Positions 50,052 through 61,317 of a stretch of 64,000 nucleotides of DNA are shown here, in pieces. This stretch comes from Cytospora piceicola. Its lineage: Eukaryota > Ascomycota > Sordariomycetes > Diaporthales > Cytosporaceae. Position numbers and translations under genes: made by a program. The stretch spans positions 124,001-188,000 of the forward strand of contig JALQBC010000049.1 of assembly GCA_023375675.1 (NCBI GenBank). Direction: 5' to 3'. Position 1 is the stretch's first letter. Each line of letters begins with the position of its first letter. The notes beneath the pieces are model-generated. The model worked only from the letters and a program-made list of their open reading frames with translations. It was not told the DNA's origin and did no database searches.

Positions 50052-50113
50052 GTTAGTACTAAAAGGTATAAACTCGTAGTTATTAACTATAAGTTCGTAC
50101 CTTTTAGTACTAA
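50052..50113. repeat. Small palindromic element, about 61 bp (copy C)
   Basis: Left end GTTAGTACTAAAAGGTATAA and right end GTTCGTACCTTTTAGTACTAA pair over more than 20 bases with few mismatches. This is the best preserved copy of the family. It directly precedes a tandem array that reuses the right-end motif. Confidence 0.7.
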
Positions 50114-50500
50114 TTTTAAACTAGTATCGAGCCTTTTAACTATACCTTAAGTATCTTAACTGCCTTTAAGTTAGCACCTTTTAATACTAGTTTCGAGCCT
50201 TTTAACTACTTTTTAAGTATTTTAGCTGCTTTCGAGTTAGCACCTTTTAGTACTAGTTTCGAGCCTCTTAACTACTCTTTAAGTATCTTAGCTGCCCTTA
50301 AGTTCGCATCTTTTAGTACTAATTATAAACTAGTATCGAGCCTCCTAACTATACCTTAAACATCTTAGCTGCCTTCGAGTTAACACTTTTTAATATTAGT
50401 TTTAAGCCTTTTAACTACTCCTTAAATATCTTAACTACCTTCGAGTTAGTACCTTTTAGTATTAACTATAAACTAGTTTCGAGCCTTTTAACTATAACTT
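50090..50500. repeat. Tandem array built on the palindrome end motif, period about 60-80 bp
   Basis: At least six copies of CACCTTTTAGTACTAGTTTC followed by GAGCCTTTTAACTA, a CTTAAGTATCTTAACTGCC-like stretch and TCGAGTTAG. Some units have an extra TAATTATAAACTAGTATC segment, which makes period vary. Confidence 0.7.
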
Positions 50501-50539
50501 ATATATCCTAATTAACCTTAAGCAACTAGGTTACTTATT

Positions 50540-51178
50540 ACTAACTAGGATACCTAAAGTGAGTTAATATACTTAAGGCGAGTTAATATACTTAAGGTAG
50601 GTTAAGATGCTTAAGGTAAGTTAAGGTGCTTAAGGCGAGTTAAGGTGTTTAAGGCGAGTTAAGATACTTAAGGCGAGTTAAGATACTTAAGGTAGTTAGT
50701 ATACTTAAGGTAAGTTAAGGTACTTAAGATAAGTTAAGGTGCTTAAGGTAAAGTTAAGATACTTAAAGCGAGTTAGGATACTTAAGGTAGTTAGTATACT
50801 TAAGGTAAGTTAGAGTGCTTAAGGCAAGTTAAGGTGCTTAAGGTAAAGTTAGGATACTTAAGGCGAGTTAAGATACTTAAAATAGTTAGTATATTTAAGG
50901 TAAGTTAAGATACTTAAGGTAAGTTAGGGTGCTTAAGGTAAAGTTAAGATACTTAAGACGAGTTAAGATGCTTAAGGTAAGTTAAGGTACTTAAGGTAAG
51001 TTAGGATGCTTAAGGTAGTTAAGATACTTAAGGCAAGTTAAGGTGCTTAAAGCGAGTTAAGATACTTAAAGCAAGTTAAGGTACTTAAGGCGAGTTAAGG
51101 TACTTAAGGCGAGTTAAAGTACTTAAGGTAGAGTTAGTATACTTAAGGTAGAGTTAGGATACTTAAGGTAAGTTTTTA
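50540..51178. repeat. Minisatellite, period 19 bp (about 33 copies)
   Basis: Units are GTTAAGATACTTAAGGCGA and variants (GTTAGGATACTTAAGGTA, GTTAAGGTGCTTAAGGTAAA), 18-20 bp long. Every unit contains the palindrome CTTAAG. TpG is kept in GGTGCTTAAGG units, an exception to the RIP rule. This is the largest clean array in the island. Confidence 0.88.
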
Positions 51179-51554
51179 AGTAGTTAGTACTTAAAGTATA
51201 AAAAGGGCTACTAAAAGTATATAATTATATAATACGGCGTAAATAAACTCCTTTATCTAAAAGGCCTTAAAAGCTATACCGTGCTTATCTCGAGCTACTG
51301 TACTTATTTCGAGCTGCCGTGCTTATTTCTAGCAGAGTAAAGTACGTACTTATATACTTAATATACCGGGTATACTAGCGCTTACGCTAGCCTCGCTGCT
51401 TTTAAGGCCGGAGCTTTCTTTAAAAGCTTAATTACTTTATATAACGTATAATTAAATTACTTTCTGTTATTAGCGTGTTTTTACTTTCTGTTATTTTAAT
51501 ATAAGTATATACTTAAGTACCTTTAAACGCGTTTTTAAAGTTAAGCTTAAAAAA

Positions 51555-51609
51555 TATCTTTATTATTACTATTACTACTATTACTACTACTATAACTACT
51601 ACTACTACT

Positions 51610-51650
<41 letters not shown>
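51555..51650. repeat. (ATT/ACT)n-(AAT)n microsatellite
   Basis: Trinucleotide run that switches from TACTACTATT words to a perfect (AATAAT)n run of about 14 triplets ending near 51,648. Confidence 0.85.
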
Positions 51651-51652
<2 letters not shown>

Positions 51653-52209
51653 GTTTATATTACGCTTTTTATCTATAGCTTAATTAAAGTAATTATAAAA
51701 CTAACTATTATATACAGATAAAATGCCCTTTACCTCCCCTGTTAAATTACTCGCGGCCGCTTAGGCTATAAAGGCCGGTATATACGTTCTTTAGCTCGAT
51801 TATAACCTTTATACTAATAACTTAGTAGGTAAGAAGAAGAGCCGCGCCGGCGGTATTAAAAGTATATATATATTAACTTACTTTATTTATTTTAGTTACT
51901 ACTATCTGAAAGTAATTACTAACTTTTACAATTAAAGAATATAACTTCGAAGTCTACTTATAAAAGTAAAATCGACGGCTTAAGCCTTCTTTCGTATAAG
52001 TTACGCCTTTTATTATTTATTATTTATATAAATCACCTATCGCGTTTTATATTTACTCGAGTATTATTATTACCTTTTATATTCCTTACTTATTTCGAGT
52101 ATTATTACTACCTTTTATAATCCTTACTCACTCGAATATTATTACTACCCTTTATATTCCTTATTTATCTCGAGTATTATCGCTTATATTACTAACTAAT
52201 ATATAGCTA

Positions 52210-52880
52210 CCTGTATACGCGGCTGTCTAGCCGAGCCTTCCCTCTCCCCCTCCCCTTCCGACGACGATAACAACGACGACGATAATAACCCCGGCTCGCC
52301 TATAGCCGCCGCTGCTCGCTACTAGTCTGCCTATTTTTAAAAAGCTAAAGACAAGGCTAATAGTAAAGCTAAAGAAGACCTTTTCGAGCCTAAAATACTC
52401 GAAGGCAGCCTACGCGCCGACTTATATATTAGTTATATAAGGTCGGCTTTAACTAGTCGGAGTATAAAATAATGTTTCGACGTTTTTAAAGGTAGTTTTT
52501 CGAGTATAGAAGCGCGTTACGCTTACTATACTTAAGGCGGCTATACTTATACCGTTATTACCGGCCCGGTAAAGCCGGCCTATCGTATTTTTATAAACGC
52601 TTTAACCGGTAGAGCTAAGGCCTAACAAGTTAAAGTACTTCGCGGTTTTATTTACAAAGTCTTTAAAGATTTTACGTTAAGGTTTACCTTTAATAGGGTA
52701 AACGTTTCGGTAAGCGAGGGTTATACTTAGCTATATATAGCTAGGTATATCTTTATAAACTCGCTTTTAGACTTAGTTTAGTAAAACGCTTTTATATAAG
52801 GTTTTTAGTTTAGTTTCGGTATTTAGTTTTACGCCGGCGTATACGCCTTATAAGGCTTTTTATTTATTTATTTACAGTTT
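52210..52880 (+). pseudogene. RIP-degraded coding relic with Ser/Pro and Asp/Asn-rich N-terminus
   Basis: About 220 codons in one frame, with TAA/TAG as the only stops. It opens with AEPSLSPSPSDDDNNDDD, then KAKDKANSKAKEDLFEPK, and a longer ordered part with VFKGSFSSIEARYAYY, TVITGPVKPAYRIFINAL and LRGFIYKVFKDFTLRF. The acidic/charged start before a compact domain is reminiscent of retroelement Gag proteins, but I cannot match any one. It is the best readable relic of the island, with the first part (52,225-52,330) having higher GC. Confidence 0.5.
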
Positions 52881-53202
52881 ACACTAACGTATACGCCTTT
52901 CGGGGTAAAATTATAAATTAAATATTATACCGGCGTACGCGCCTTTTATAAGTATTTAATATCTTTTACTTCTTTTCTATATATATAATATCTAGTATTA
53001 AAGTAGTTAGTATTAAACGGTACTAACTTAAGGTTAGTTAAAATACTCGAAATTACTTAAGTTCTTAAGTAGTTACTTTAGTGCTTTAAACGACGATAGA
53101 ATACAATATAGGCGATATAGGAATCGTAGCTAAAAGGTTAGTTATAAAAGGCTTAGTAAGCGTAAAAATAAGGTTATTATATAGGCAGTTATATGTTCTA
53201 TA

Positions 53203-53540
53203 GCGGACCGACCGTAAGAGGTATTATAGCTATACGTTATATGTTTTATAACGGACCGACTATAAACAGTATCGTAACTATCGTAGATCTTCCGTAGCAG
53301 ACCGACCGTAAGAGGTATCGTAGCTATACGTTACGTGTTTTATAGCGGACCGACCGTAAAAGGTATTATAGCTATTACCTAAGTAGTTATATATTCCGTA
53401 GCAGACCGACCGTAAGAAGTATTATAGCCTCCTGTATCGCTTTTCCTATTCGATATAGTTTAAGCCGACTATAGCGGACCGGCCGTAAAAGGTATCGTAC
53501 GTAGATCTACCGGGGCAGACCGACCGTAAAAAGCACTAGA
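53203..53540. repeat. Tandem array with CGGACCGACCGTAA core, period 42-72 bp
   Basis: Seven copies of (G)CRGACCGACCGTAARARG, each followed by a variable spacer (TATTATAGCTATACG, TTCCGTAG). First of three different arrays that close the island on the right. Confidence 0.75.
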
Positions 53541-53589
53541 AACACTACCTATACGGCTACGGTCAGATAAATAAAAGACTATTAGCTAA

Positions 53590-53810
53590 GGCTCGAAGGC
53601 GTAATAAAAGGCGTAGCGGAAGCTGTAGCAGAAGTTAGACGATTAGATTCGAAGGCTAAGGGTCGAAGGTTAAAGGCGATATAGAGACAGATAACTACGA
53701 TCAGACTCGAAGGCGACGGTCGAGGGCGACAGAGATAGCTACGATTAGATTCGAAGGTCGAAGGCGACAGAGATAGCTACGATTAGATTCGAAGGTCGAG
53801 GGCTGGACTC
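53590..53810. repeat. Tandem array with GATTCGAAGG core, about 38 bp
   Basis: Units GGCGACAGAGATAGCTACGA followed by TTAGATTCGAAGGTCGA. Two copies are nearly identical; flanking copies are more degenerate. Confidence 0.7.
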
Positions 53811-53832
53811 GTAAAACTTACGATATATATAC

Positions 53833-53936
53833 CAGACTCGAAAATACACTCTAAAAACATATATTATACTCGAAAATACACTTTAAAAACATATATCAGA
53901 CTCGAAATACACTCCAGAAACATGTATTAGACAGTA
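53833..53936. repeat. Tandem array, 32 bp, at the right island edge
   Basis: Three copies of ACTCGAAAATACACTC followed by TAAAAACATATATTAT. CpA becomes normal from the second and third copy on, so the RIP edge falls inside or just after this array. Confidence 0.75.
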
Positions 53937-56027
53937 TCTTAGGAGTTAAGACCTGCCGAAAATGGAGAAAATTTACTCTCGCTTGACAGGGATGTGTGTG
54001 GCTGGAGTGCCTCGATGGTGGCGGCAAGTTTCGCATACTCACCTATCAGCGACAAAGTTATAACACACAAAGTTCCCATAAAGGACTCATTAGCAAATAA
54101 GAAGAGACTTTGCTCGGATTGATTGCTCCAGTACTGAAACGTTGTTGGTCTTGGTGGCAATGGGTGCCATCAAAATTTGACATCAAGGGCGGACTGTTCG
54201 GCGCCATCACATCAAGATACAGCTGCTTAGCAACCCTCTATCTCCATGTTCCTCCGACCTACTCAAGTCCAAGACCTGGTTGCTCTTGTCCAGATTCTCG
54301 ATCGACAGCTAGCCATTCGTTTATTGCCTGCCTCGAACAAAGCAAATACAATGACCCATCAGTCTGTTGCTGCCAGCCTCAACCCATATATCGAACACAT
54401 ACCAGAGACCGAGGCTGGTAGGCTCGGAACTTAACCTTTAAAGTCAAGCGGCCGCCCTCAGATGTCGCCGTGCCTCTGCTGGGAACCAAAACAGAAGAGA
54501 AGAATCAGTTCGCCCGTTGCTATCTTCTGTTTCGCTTCGAGTAAAACAGTATGAACATCTCCAGGTGCATTTTTCTGGGCCCATTCTACTGGTATCTCTT
54601 CGTCCTTTGCGTCTGGGTTGGCTGAGATGGAGGTTGAGGAGGTGGCTTAGCTGGTTTACCGTCGGGACCAGTGACAACGATCACGAAATCGTCCATATGC
54701 ATTCTAGGGGTCTTAAACGTTAGCTCTCAGTGTTCTGTTTATAAGCTCGCCCCTATTAAGCCCAAGAATCTGTGCCGGCCAGGGGTGTGTAGATATGAAC
54801 AAGGAGTGATGAGCACTTGAGGACTTACCCGCCCATGGACATTTCAAGGTCCTTGATATGATGACCAGACATGGTGGTTTTTTCTTTTCCTACTTCTTTT
54901 TTGCTCAGGTGGTATCCGTTGTTGTTAGTGGTGTCTTTAGTGGGTTTAAATCCTTCCCTGAATACCCAAGTGGCCTTGTTCAAACGTTTGAGGCAAGTTT
55001 TCTTGTCTAAGCTTGGTACTATTTCGGAACGGTTTATATGTAGAGTTTTAATGGAAGCTACGAAGGATGAGTGATGTATCATAAGGATCGATTCGCTTCA
55101 CTTTGGCCAAGTGACCATATTTGAACGCAAATCAGTGCCACCTGACTTGGCAAGGCTTCGAAGTCACACACGATCCTCGCGACAACGGGGAACCAGCTGA
55201 CCGTCCCTTACTATCACCCTTTTCCCGGTTGACACCCGCCACACATCACTACAGCATATGTGTTTCTGTTGGCTGGGCACATGTGCACTCAAAGCGCTTT
55301 CTTCGAGATGTCTTCTCAGTAAGGCACTTCTCGAGTGGTTCCTATGCGGAGTAGTCCAGGGAGGAGATAATCTAGAGCCGTCCTCTTTTCCCCTACTCCT
55401 ACATATCATCCCACACCTGAACTGTTGGACATCGAGAAACATTAAGAGAAGACTTGGGGCGGCGGGTGACGTGCAATGTTAACCACGGGCCCAAGTGAGA
55501 GTTATTTTGCTGCATGACGGGTAATTTGTGAGTGTTTAGGGATGTTTGGATATCAAGGAAATTGTCACTATTCAGCATCCGCGTGAGAAAAGGCTGAGGG
55601 ATATATGAAGGCTGCTTGGCCGAGGCATTCATAACATGGCTTTTTTTGCGTAGCAGAAAGTTGATGTTCTCTCGGTCTCTCGGGGAAGCCACCTAAACCT
55701 CTCTAGGTGGAAATCTGTACGAACAGGAAATGAAAAGTATCCATGATTTCTACAGTGCCTGCATATATGTAGTGTATGCATATATGTACTTATTCACTTA
55801 ATATCGGGGTTCACTTCCTATTTCATTCCGTATGGATGTGTTGGGTCCGTTTTGGGCTAGACTCAATATCCCGTATCTTTGTGCCAACTTTGCTCCAGGC
55901 ACGTTGCTTCGATGACTCAAACGGAATGACTAAATGGCATTATACTTGCTACCAAGTTTTCCTGGAGAATATTAATTGATAGTAACTGAAACAAAATCAA
56001 ACGCCAACTCTGGAATCTGTAGCTAGC
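53937..56027. other. Intergenic region right of the AT island
   Basis: Composition returns to normal, with CpA and TpG present. No gene is convincing in 2.1 kb. The strongest small frame is at 54,246-54,434 (+, 62 codons, begins MFLRPTQVQDLVALVQ), which looks protein-like but has no recognisable domain and no clear neighbouring exon; it may be a gene fragment. The last few hundred bases are the ABC transporter promoter. Confidence 0.45.
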
Positions 56028-59000
56028 ATGGCCAAATGTGTTCAGGCCGACACTTCGTTGGGTCCGTTGGTTCCAGTTGGCTGCCGTGATGGATTCGACT
56101 TCACTCTTGATTTTGAGCAAATCATATTGTCGTCGGTACCGTCTTTTATCCTGATTCTTGTCTCTGCGCATCAAATATTACTGCTCCGGAATTTGCCCAG
56201 TGTCTCGTACAAGACATGGAACCATCATGGCCTTAAACTGGTATGCAACCCCCCCCCCCACCCATTGGCAACCAAAGCTTCCTCATTCAGCCTTGAGACC
56301 ACTGACAAGTGGCAATCTAGATAAGCACAGGCATATATGCATGCCTACAGCTTACTTTGCTGGTACTTTGGTCCCTCGCCCAGAATACATCATCCTATCA
56401 TGCGTCGATTCTGGCATGCGCCTTGGGCCTGGTCGCTGCTGGATGCCTGAGTGTTTTATCGCATCTTCAACACACGCGGACCATTCGCCCCTCATCTATC
56501 ATAAATAGCTATTTGTTCTTCTCTATCATATTCGATGTCGTCCAGGCCAGGACCCTGTGGCTGCGTCCCTCTACGCCCGTCGCAATCTCCTGTGTCTTCT
56601 CAGGAGCTTTGGCTACCAAGCTTGCCATGGCATATCTGGAAGCAAAGGAGAAACGGCCCATCTTGGAACCATTTGACGTCAAACCATCCCCAGAGAGCAC
56701 AGCCAGCTTGTACAATCGCAGTGTCTTTTGGTGGCTCAACCAGCTATTTCTCACGGGCTTCAGGAACACGCTGACCATGAACGATCTCTATCCGCTGCCT
56801 CCCGACATGGCATCTGCACTGCTACGAGATAGGTTGGCTAGGACGTGGTCAAGAATATCGTCCAGACATTCTATCGACTTAGTAGATGATCGAGGATATC
56901 TGTTGCTCCGTGCTGCAGCGTCCGCTTTGAAATGGCCTCTTTTCGCGCCCGTCGTGGGTCGTCTGGCCTTGATGGGCTTCAAATATAGCCAGCCGTTTCT
57001 ATTGTCAACCACGGTGGATTATGTGCAGCAGGATTCTGCAAGCCGCCCTAAGAATGTAGGTTACGGTCTGATGGCAGCCACTGCTCTCGTTTACCTCGGA
57101 ATCGCCTTGAGCACCGGCTTCTACAACTACCACGTCTTCCGGGCCACCACACTACTGAGGGGTGCCCTGGTCAGTACCATTTACCGCAAGACTCTTTCTC
57201 TTAATCTTGTCGACGCAAAGGCGGCCGCCGCCCTCACACTCTCGACGACCGACGTGGACCGCATCGGCTTGACGCTCAAGAGCGCCCACGAGATCTGGGC
57301 AAGCAGCATCGAGGCCATCCTGGCTGTCATCCTGCTGCAGCGCCAACTCGGCTGGGCCTGTATCGCCCCCGTGACGCTCGCCCTGCTCGCCACCGCAGCC
57401 AACGCTGCTATCGGGCGCCACATCCCCGGCCGCCAGCGCGAATGGGGCGCCGCGATCCAGAAGCGCGTGACGCTGACGTCGTCGGCTTTGAGGAACATGA
57501 AGGGCGTCAAAATGATGGGGCTGGTCGATATTGTGTCGGACATGGTTCAACGTGCCCGTGTCCACGATCTGGACCGGTCCAAGCGCTATCGGTCCTTCTT
57601 TGCGTACATGAGCATGGTCTCAACGCTACCGGTCCAGCTTTCTGCTCCGCTGGCGTTCCTGCTCTACATTCTCGGCGTGCAGGCCCACAGCAGCAGCCAT
57701 AGCCTTGTTGCTGCCCAGGTTTTTGCCTCTCTTTCGCTAGTCGAGCTTCTTACGACGCCGCTGCAAGAGGTTCTCTCGTCTATACCTACCTTCCTTGCGT
57801 CGCTGGGCTCATTTGGCCGTATTCAGTCTTATTTGCTGCTGAAGCCACATGTAGACCACCGTCAGACGATACTACCACCTACACCTGCGGCGCCTGCGCG
57901 CGATGAAGGCGTTGTCTCCTTTCGTGCAGCAACCTTCCCCGTTGGTATGGACGGGGAACATGTGCTCCGTATCACAAACTTGACCTGCGAAGTCGGCTCG
58001 CTGACCATGGTCATTGGCCCGGTGGGCAGTGGGAAAACGACGCTGATGGACGCCCTGCTGGGTGAGATGCAGCCCTCTGGCGGACTCGTTCGGTCTGCCA
58101 ATTGCAGTATCGCTTATTGTAAACAGGAGCCGTGGATCATCAACGGGACGATCTTGGAAAACATCGTTGGGCCTTCTGGCCAGCGAGTTTTAGACGAGGC
58201 TTGGTACCGTACCGTGCTGTGGTCCTGTGCGCTGGACAAGGACGTCGAGGAGATGCCTGGCGGGGACTACACCCCCGTTGGCAGTCGAGGCGTATCGCTG
58301 AGCGGAGGACAGAAGCAGCGATTGGCATTGGCACGAGCTGTCTATGCGAGGGAGAGCGTTGTGGCCCTGGATGATATCCTTAGCGCATTGGACGCACGCA
58401 CCGAGAAGCTGGTGTTCGAACGCCTCTTATCCAAGGATGGGCTGTTGCGTCAGCTTGGGGCGACTATTGTTCTCGCTACTCATGCTGTCCATCGTTTAGC
58501 CTCCGCGGATCAGATAGTTGTTCTGGATCAGTCTGGCCAAGTCGTCCAGGTCGGCACGTTTGAAGACCTTGGGTCCTGTGATGGATATGTGCGTAAAATT
58601 ATGGCTGATACACCCGATCATGGGGGCGAGAGAGGACAAGATGGGCTTCAGGTCGAGTCATCCGTGGAAGTTGTTGGTGATCGGCCCCAAGCCTTGCCAG
58701 CTGCTGAGGCCGAGGTTATCGTGGCCCCAAGTGCTTCCGCAGCAGGAAAACCAATCAAGGAAAAACAAGCCAGCGAGTCAGCAGTACTTGTTTACTACTA
58801 TCAGTCCATCGGCTGGTATCGAGCACTACTCTTCCTCCTTCTGACCCTCGCATGCGTCTTCTGTACCAAGTTTCCCCAAGTCTGGGCGGGATGGTGGGCC
58901 GACACGACGAGTCCCAACAACGGTTCCTTCCTGGGCGTCTACTTCGCCCTGGCTCTCCTCGCCGTGGCCACCAACGCTGTGGCTATCTGGACCATGATGA

Positions 59001-60595
59001 TCGTCATCGTCCCCATCTCAGCGGCCAAGCTGCACCGACACCTTCTCGACGCCGTCATGCATGCGCCCATGTCGTTCTTTGCCGCGACTGACTCCGGTAC
59101 TACGCTCAACCGTTTCAGCCAGGACATGTCACTCATCAATAGTCGACTGCCAGTGTCAGTACTGCAGGCAACGTCGGCCGCGTCGCTGTGTTTGGCACAG
59201 CTGATCCTGGTGGCGACGGGATCAACCTACTTCGCCGCCTTCATCCCCTTCACGCTGGTGGTTATTTGGATGCTGCAAAAGTTCTACCTACACACGTCTC
59301 GCCAGCTGCGGCTGCTGGACCTGGAGCAGAAGTCACCGCTTCTGTCGAGCATCTTTGAGACGCTGGAGGGCCTCTCCTCGGTGCGCGCGTTTGGCTGGGT
59401 AGATGACTTTGAGCGCCGCAATCTGCAGCGCCTCGATGAGTCCCAACGCCCTTTCTACATGCTCTACTGCATCCAGCGTTGGCTCAACTTAATCCTCGAT
59501 CTGATCGTGGCGGCTCTGGCGGTGCTGCTAGTGACACTGGGCACCCAGATCCCGTCCAGCACATCGGGCGTCAGTCTCGGCGTGGCAATGCTGAACGTTC
59601 TAGGGTTCAGCCAGAGTCTGTCACAGTTCGTGTACAACTACACCGACATGGAAACATCTCTCCAGGCCGTCGCTCGAGTGAAGAACTTTGTAGACACCGT
59701 GACACCCGAGGACCTCCCCAATGAGACACGGGAGCTGCCAAAAGAGTGGCCTGTCCGCGGCGCCGTTGAGTTCCACAATGTCACGGCGTCCTATGACAAC
59801 CAAACCACCACCAACAACACGAATACATCCATATCCATCTCCCCAGCCCTGGACAACATCTCATTCACGATCCCTCCAGGCCAGAAAGTCGGCATCTGCG
59901 GCCGAACAGGCAGCGGCAAGTCCACCCTGCTAGCCACGCTCTTCCGCACGGTGGATCTGAGCCAGGGCCGCATCCTCATCGACGACATTGATATCGCCAC
60001 CGTGCCGCGGCGTGAACTGCGCGCCCGCATGGTAGCCGTCCCCCAGGATCCGGTCTTCCTGCCCGGCACGGTGCGCTCCAACGCCTCGCCTTTTGCCAGC
60101 AATTCATCGCCAGACGACGACGGGGTCGGCTGCGAGGCTGCCAGCCATGCCACGGCCACAACAGCAGACGGAGCCATCATCGCCGCGCTCGAGGCAGTCG
60201 GCCTCTGGCCCTCGCCTGTTCGGGACCGCGGCGGCCTCGACGCCGACATGGAGGCCGTCGCGCTGTCGCACGGGCAGCAGCAGATGTTCTCGCTTGCGCG
60301 GGCGGCGTTGCGCGTGGACGGCATCCCGGGGGCGGTGGTCGTGCTGGACGAGCCGAGCAGCAATGTGGACGGCGTCACGAACGGGGTCATGGAAGGGGTG
60401 ATCCGCGACCGGTTCTCCAAGAACACCGTCGTTACCGTGGCACACCGGCTGAGCACCATTGTCGACTGCGACCTGGTTGTTGTGCTGGAGAGGGGTTCTG
60501 TGGTGGAGATGGGGCAGCCGGGGGACTTGTTTGCGCACAAGGGCGCGTTTTGGGACTTGTGTCGGGCTCAGGGGGTTCGGCCTAAGATAGAATAA
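56028..60595 (+). CDS. ABC transporter, ABCC (MRP-type) subfamily, full-length
   Basis: Two exons, 56028-56240 and 56351-60595, give 1,485 residues; the intron (110 nt) has donor GTATGC and acceptor CTACAG. Exon 1 (FGPLVPV-type; SLGPLVPVGCRDGFDFTLDF) matches the start of fungal ABCC proteins and begins a short TMD0. Two six-helix domains alternate with two nucleotide-binding domains. NBD1: Walker A GPVGSGKTT near residue 628, signature LSGGQKQR near 722, Walker B VVALDD near 742. NBD2: Walker A GRTGSGKST near 1255, signature degenerate (LSHGQQQ) near 1377, Walker B VVVLDEP near 1400. The family exports conjugated or hydrophobic compounds at the plasma or vacuolar membrane using ATP. Fungal members of this group often move toxins or secondary metabolites. 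No pathway genes are adjacent. Both ATP sites appear usable. Confidence 0.93.
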
Positions 60596-61317
60596 CCTCC
60601 ACGCCGGAATCATCGTGGGATCTACGATGGCTTGGGAAATTTTGAAGGGCAAGTGGTTGTTCACAAGTCAAGTCCCTTTACACAGCGTATCAACAAGGCT
60701 GCCACACAGCACTCACGATATCCAAGCACACTATCACTGTACGAAAGCTCTCTGTTCGCTACCTCACCTATATAGAGCTCCCTTCCCTCCTCGTGCAACA
60801 ACAATATTTTCTACATAGGTACCACGGACCATAGATTGCCATGAAGCGCTACATAGAAGGCATCCACCTATCTAATACACAGACAGGCTATCTACGTCCT
60901 TCAGCAACGGAATAGCCACGCCAGGCTTTGCACACATGCAGGGAGCGGAATGTGGTATTGCAAACTTCCTAGTTCTGTCCAGGCTTCGTTTTCTTCAACT
61001 TCGAGTATTTCTCGGCATAGTTTTGAAGAATCTTTTACTTTAGTCTTCGCCCAAGGACTGATGTACCAAGAGTCAGTCAATTGGCCTCCACCTTGATTAA
61101 AAGGTTGAGGAGGGGCTGAAGAGACGGGGCCGCTGTAAAACATCACACAGTTCAACTGCGAGTCTATTTCTTGCAAGTATTACGTAGCTTATCGTCCCTT
61201 AGCAACCTATTATAAGATATGTGGCTGATGCGACCCTCCTGAGGTAGTGCATGATCATCTAATAGACCAACCGAGAGTAGGCTAGATGTTCAGCTTTCCC
61301 ACAGCACTGCTTACAGC
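60596..61317. other. Intergenic region
   Basis: No gene is supported. It contains the 3' end of the ABC gene and the promoter of the membrane-protein gene. The frame at 60,901-61,176 (-) has no domain or splice support. Confidence 0.5.

Larger units (their letters stand above)
20591..53936. other. 33-kb AT-rich island with extreme RIP signature
   Basis: From about 20,590 to 53,936 the sequence is dominated by TpA. CpA and TpG are nearly absent: the 660 bases from 21,001 hold only two CpA and no TpG by my reading. CpG, CpC and CpT remain common (CCGG, TCG, ACG everywhere). That pattern is what RIP produces, because it turns CpA into TpA on both strands of repeats during the sexual cycle. TAA and TAG occur so often that open frames of 60 codons are almost absent across 33 kb. 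There is no intact gene. Contents that can be supported are listed separately: degraded frames, tandem arrays and small palindromes. The edges are sharp, and genes with normal composition flank both sides. Confidence 0.93.

Noticed and set aside
36086..51178. CRISPR-like arrays (36, 17 and 19 bp repeats)
   Set aside because: Contiguous tandem repeats without unique spacers, in a eukaryotic nuclear sequence.
54246..54434. 62-codon open frame (+) MFLRPTQVQ...
   Set aside because: Composition is protein-like but no domain, no adjacent exon and no conserved start context; could be a gene fragment, so it is only mentioned in the region note.
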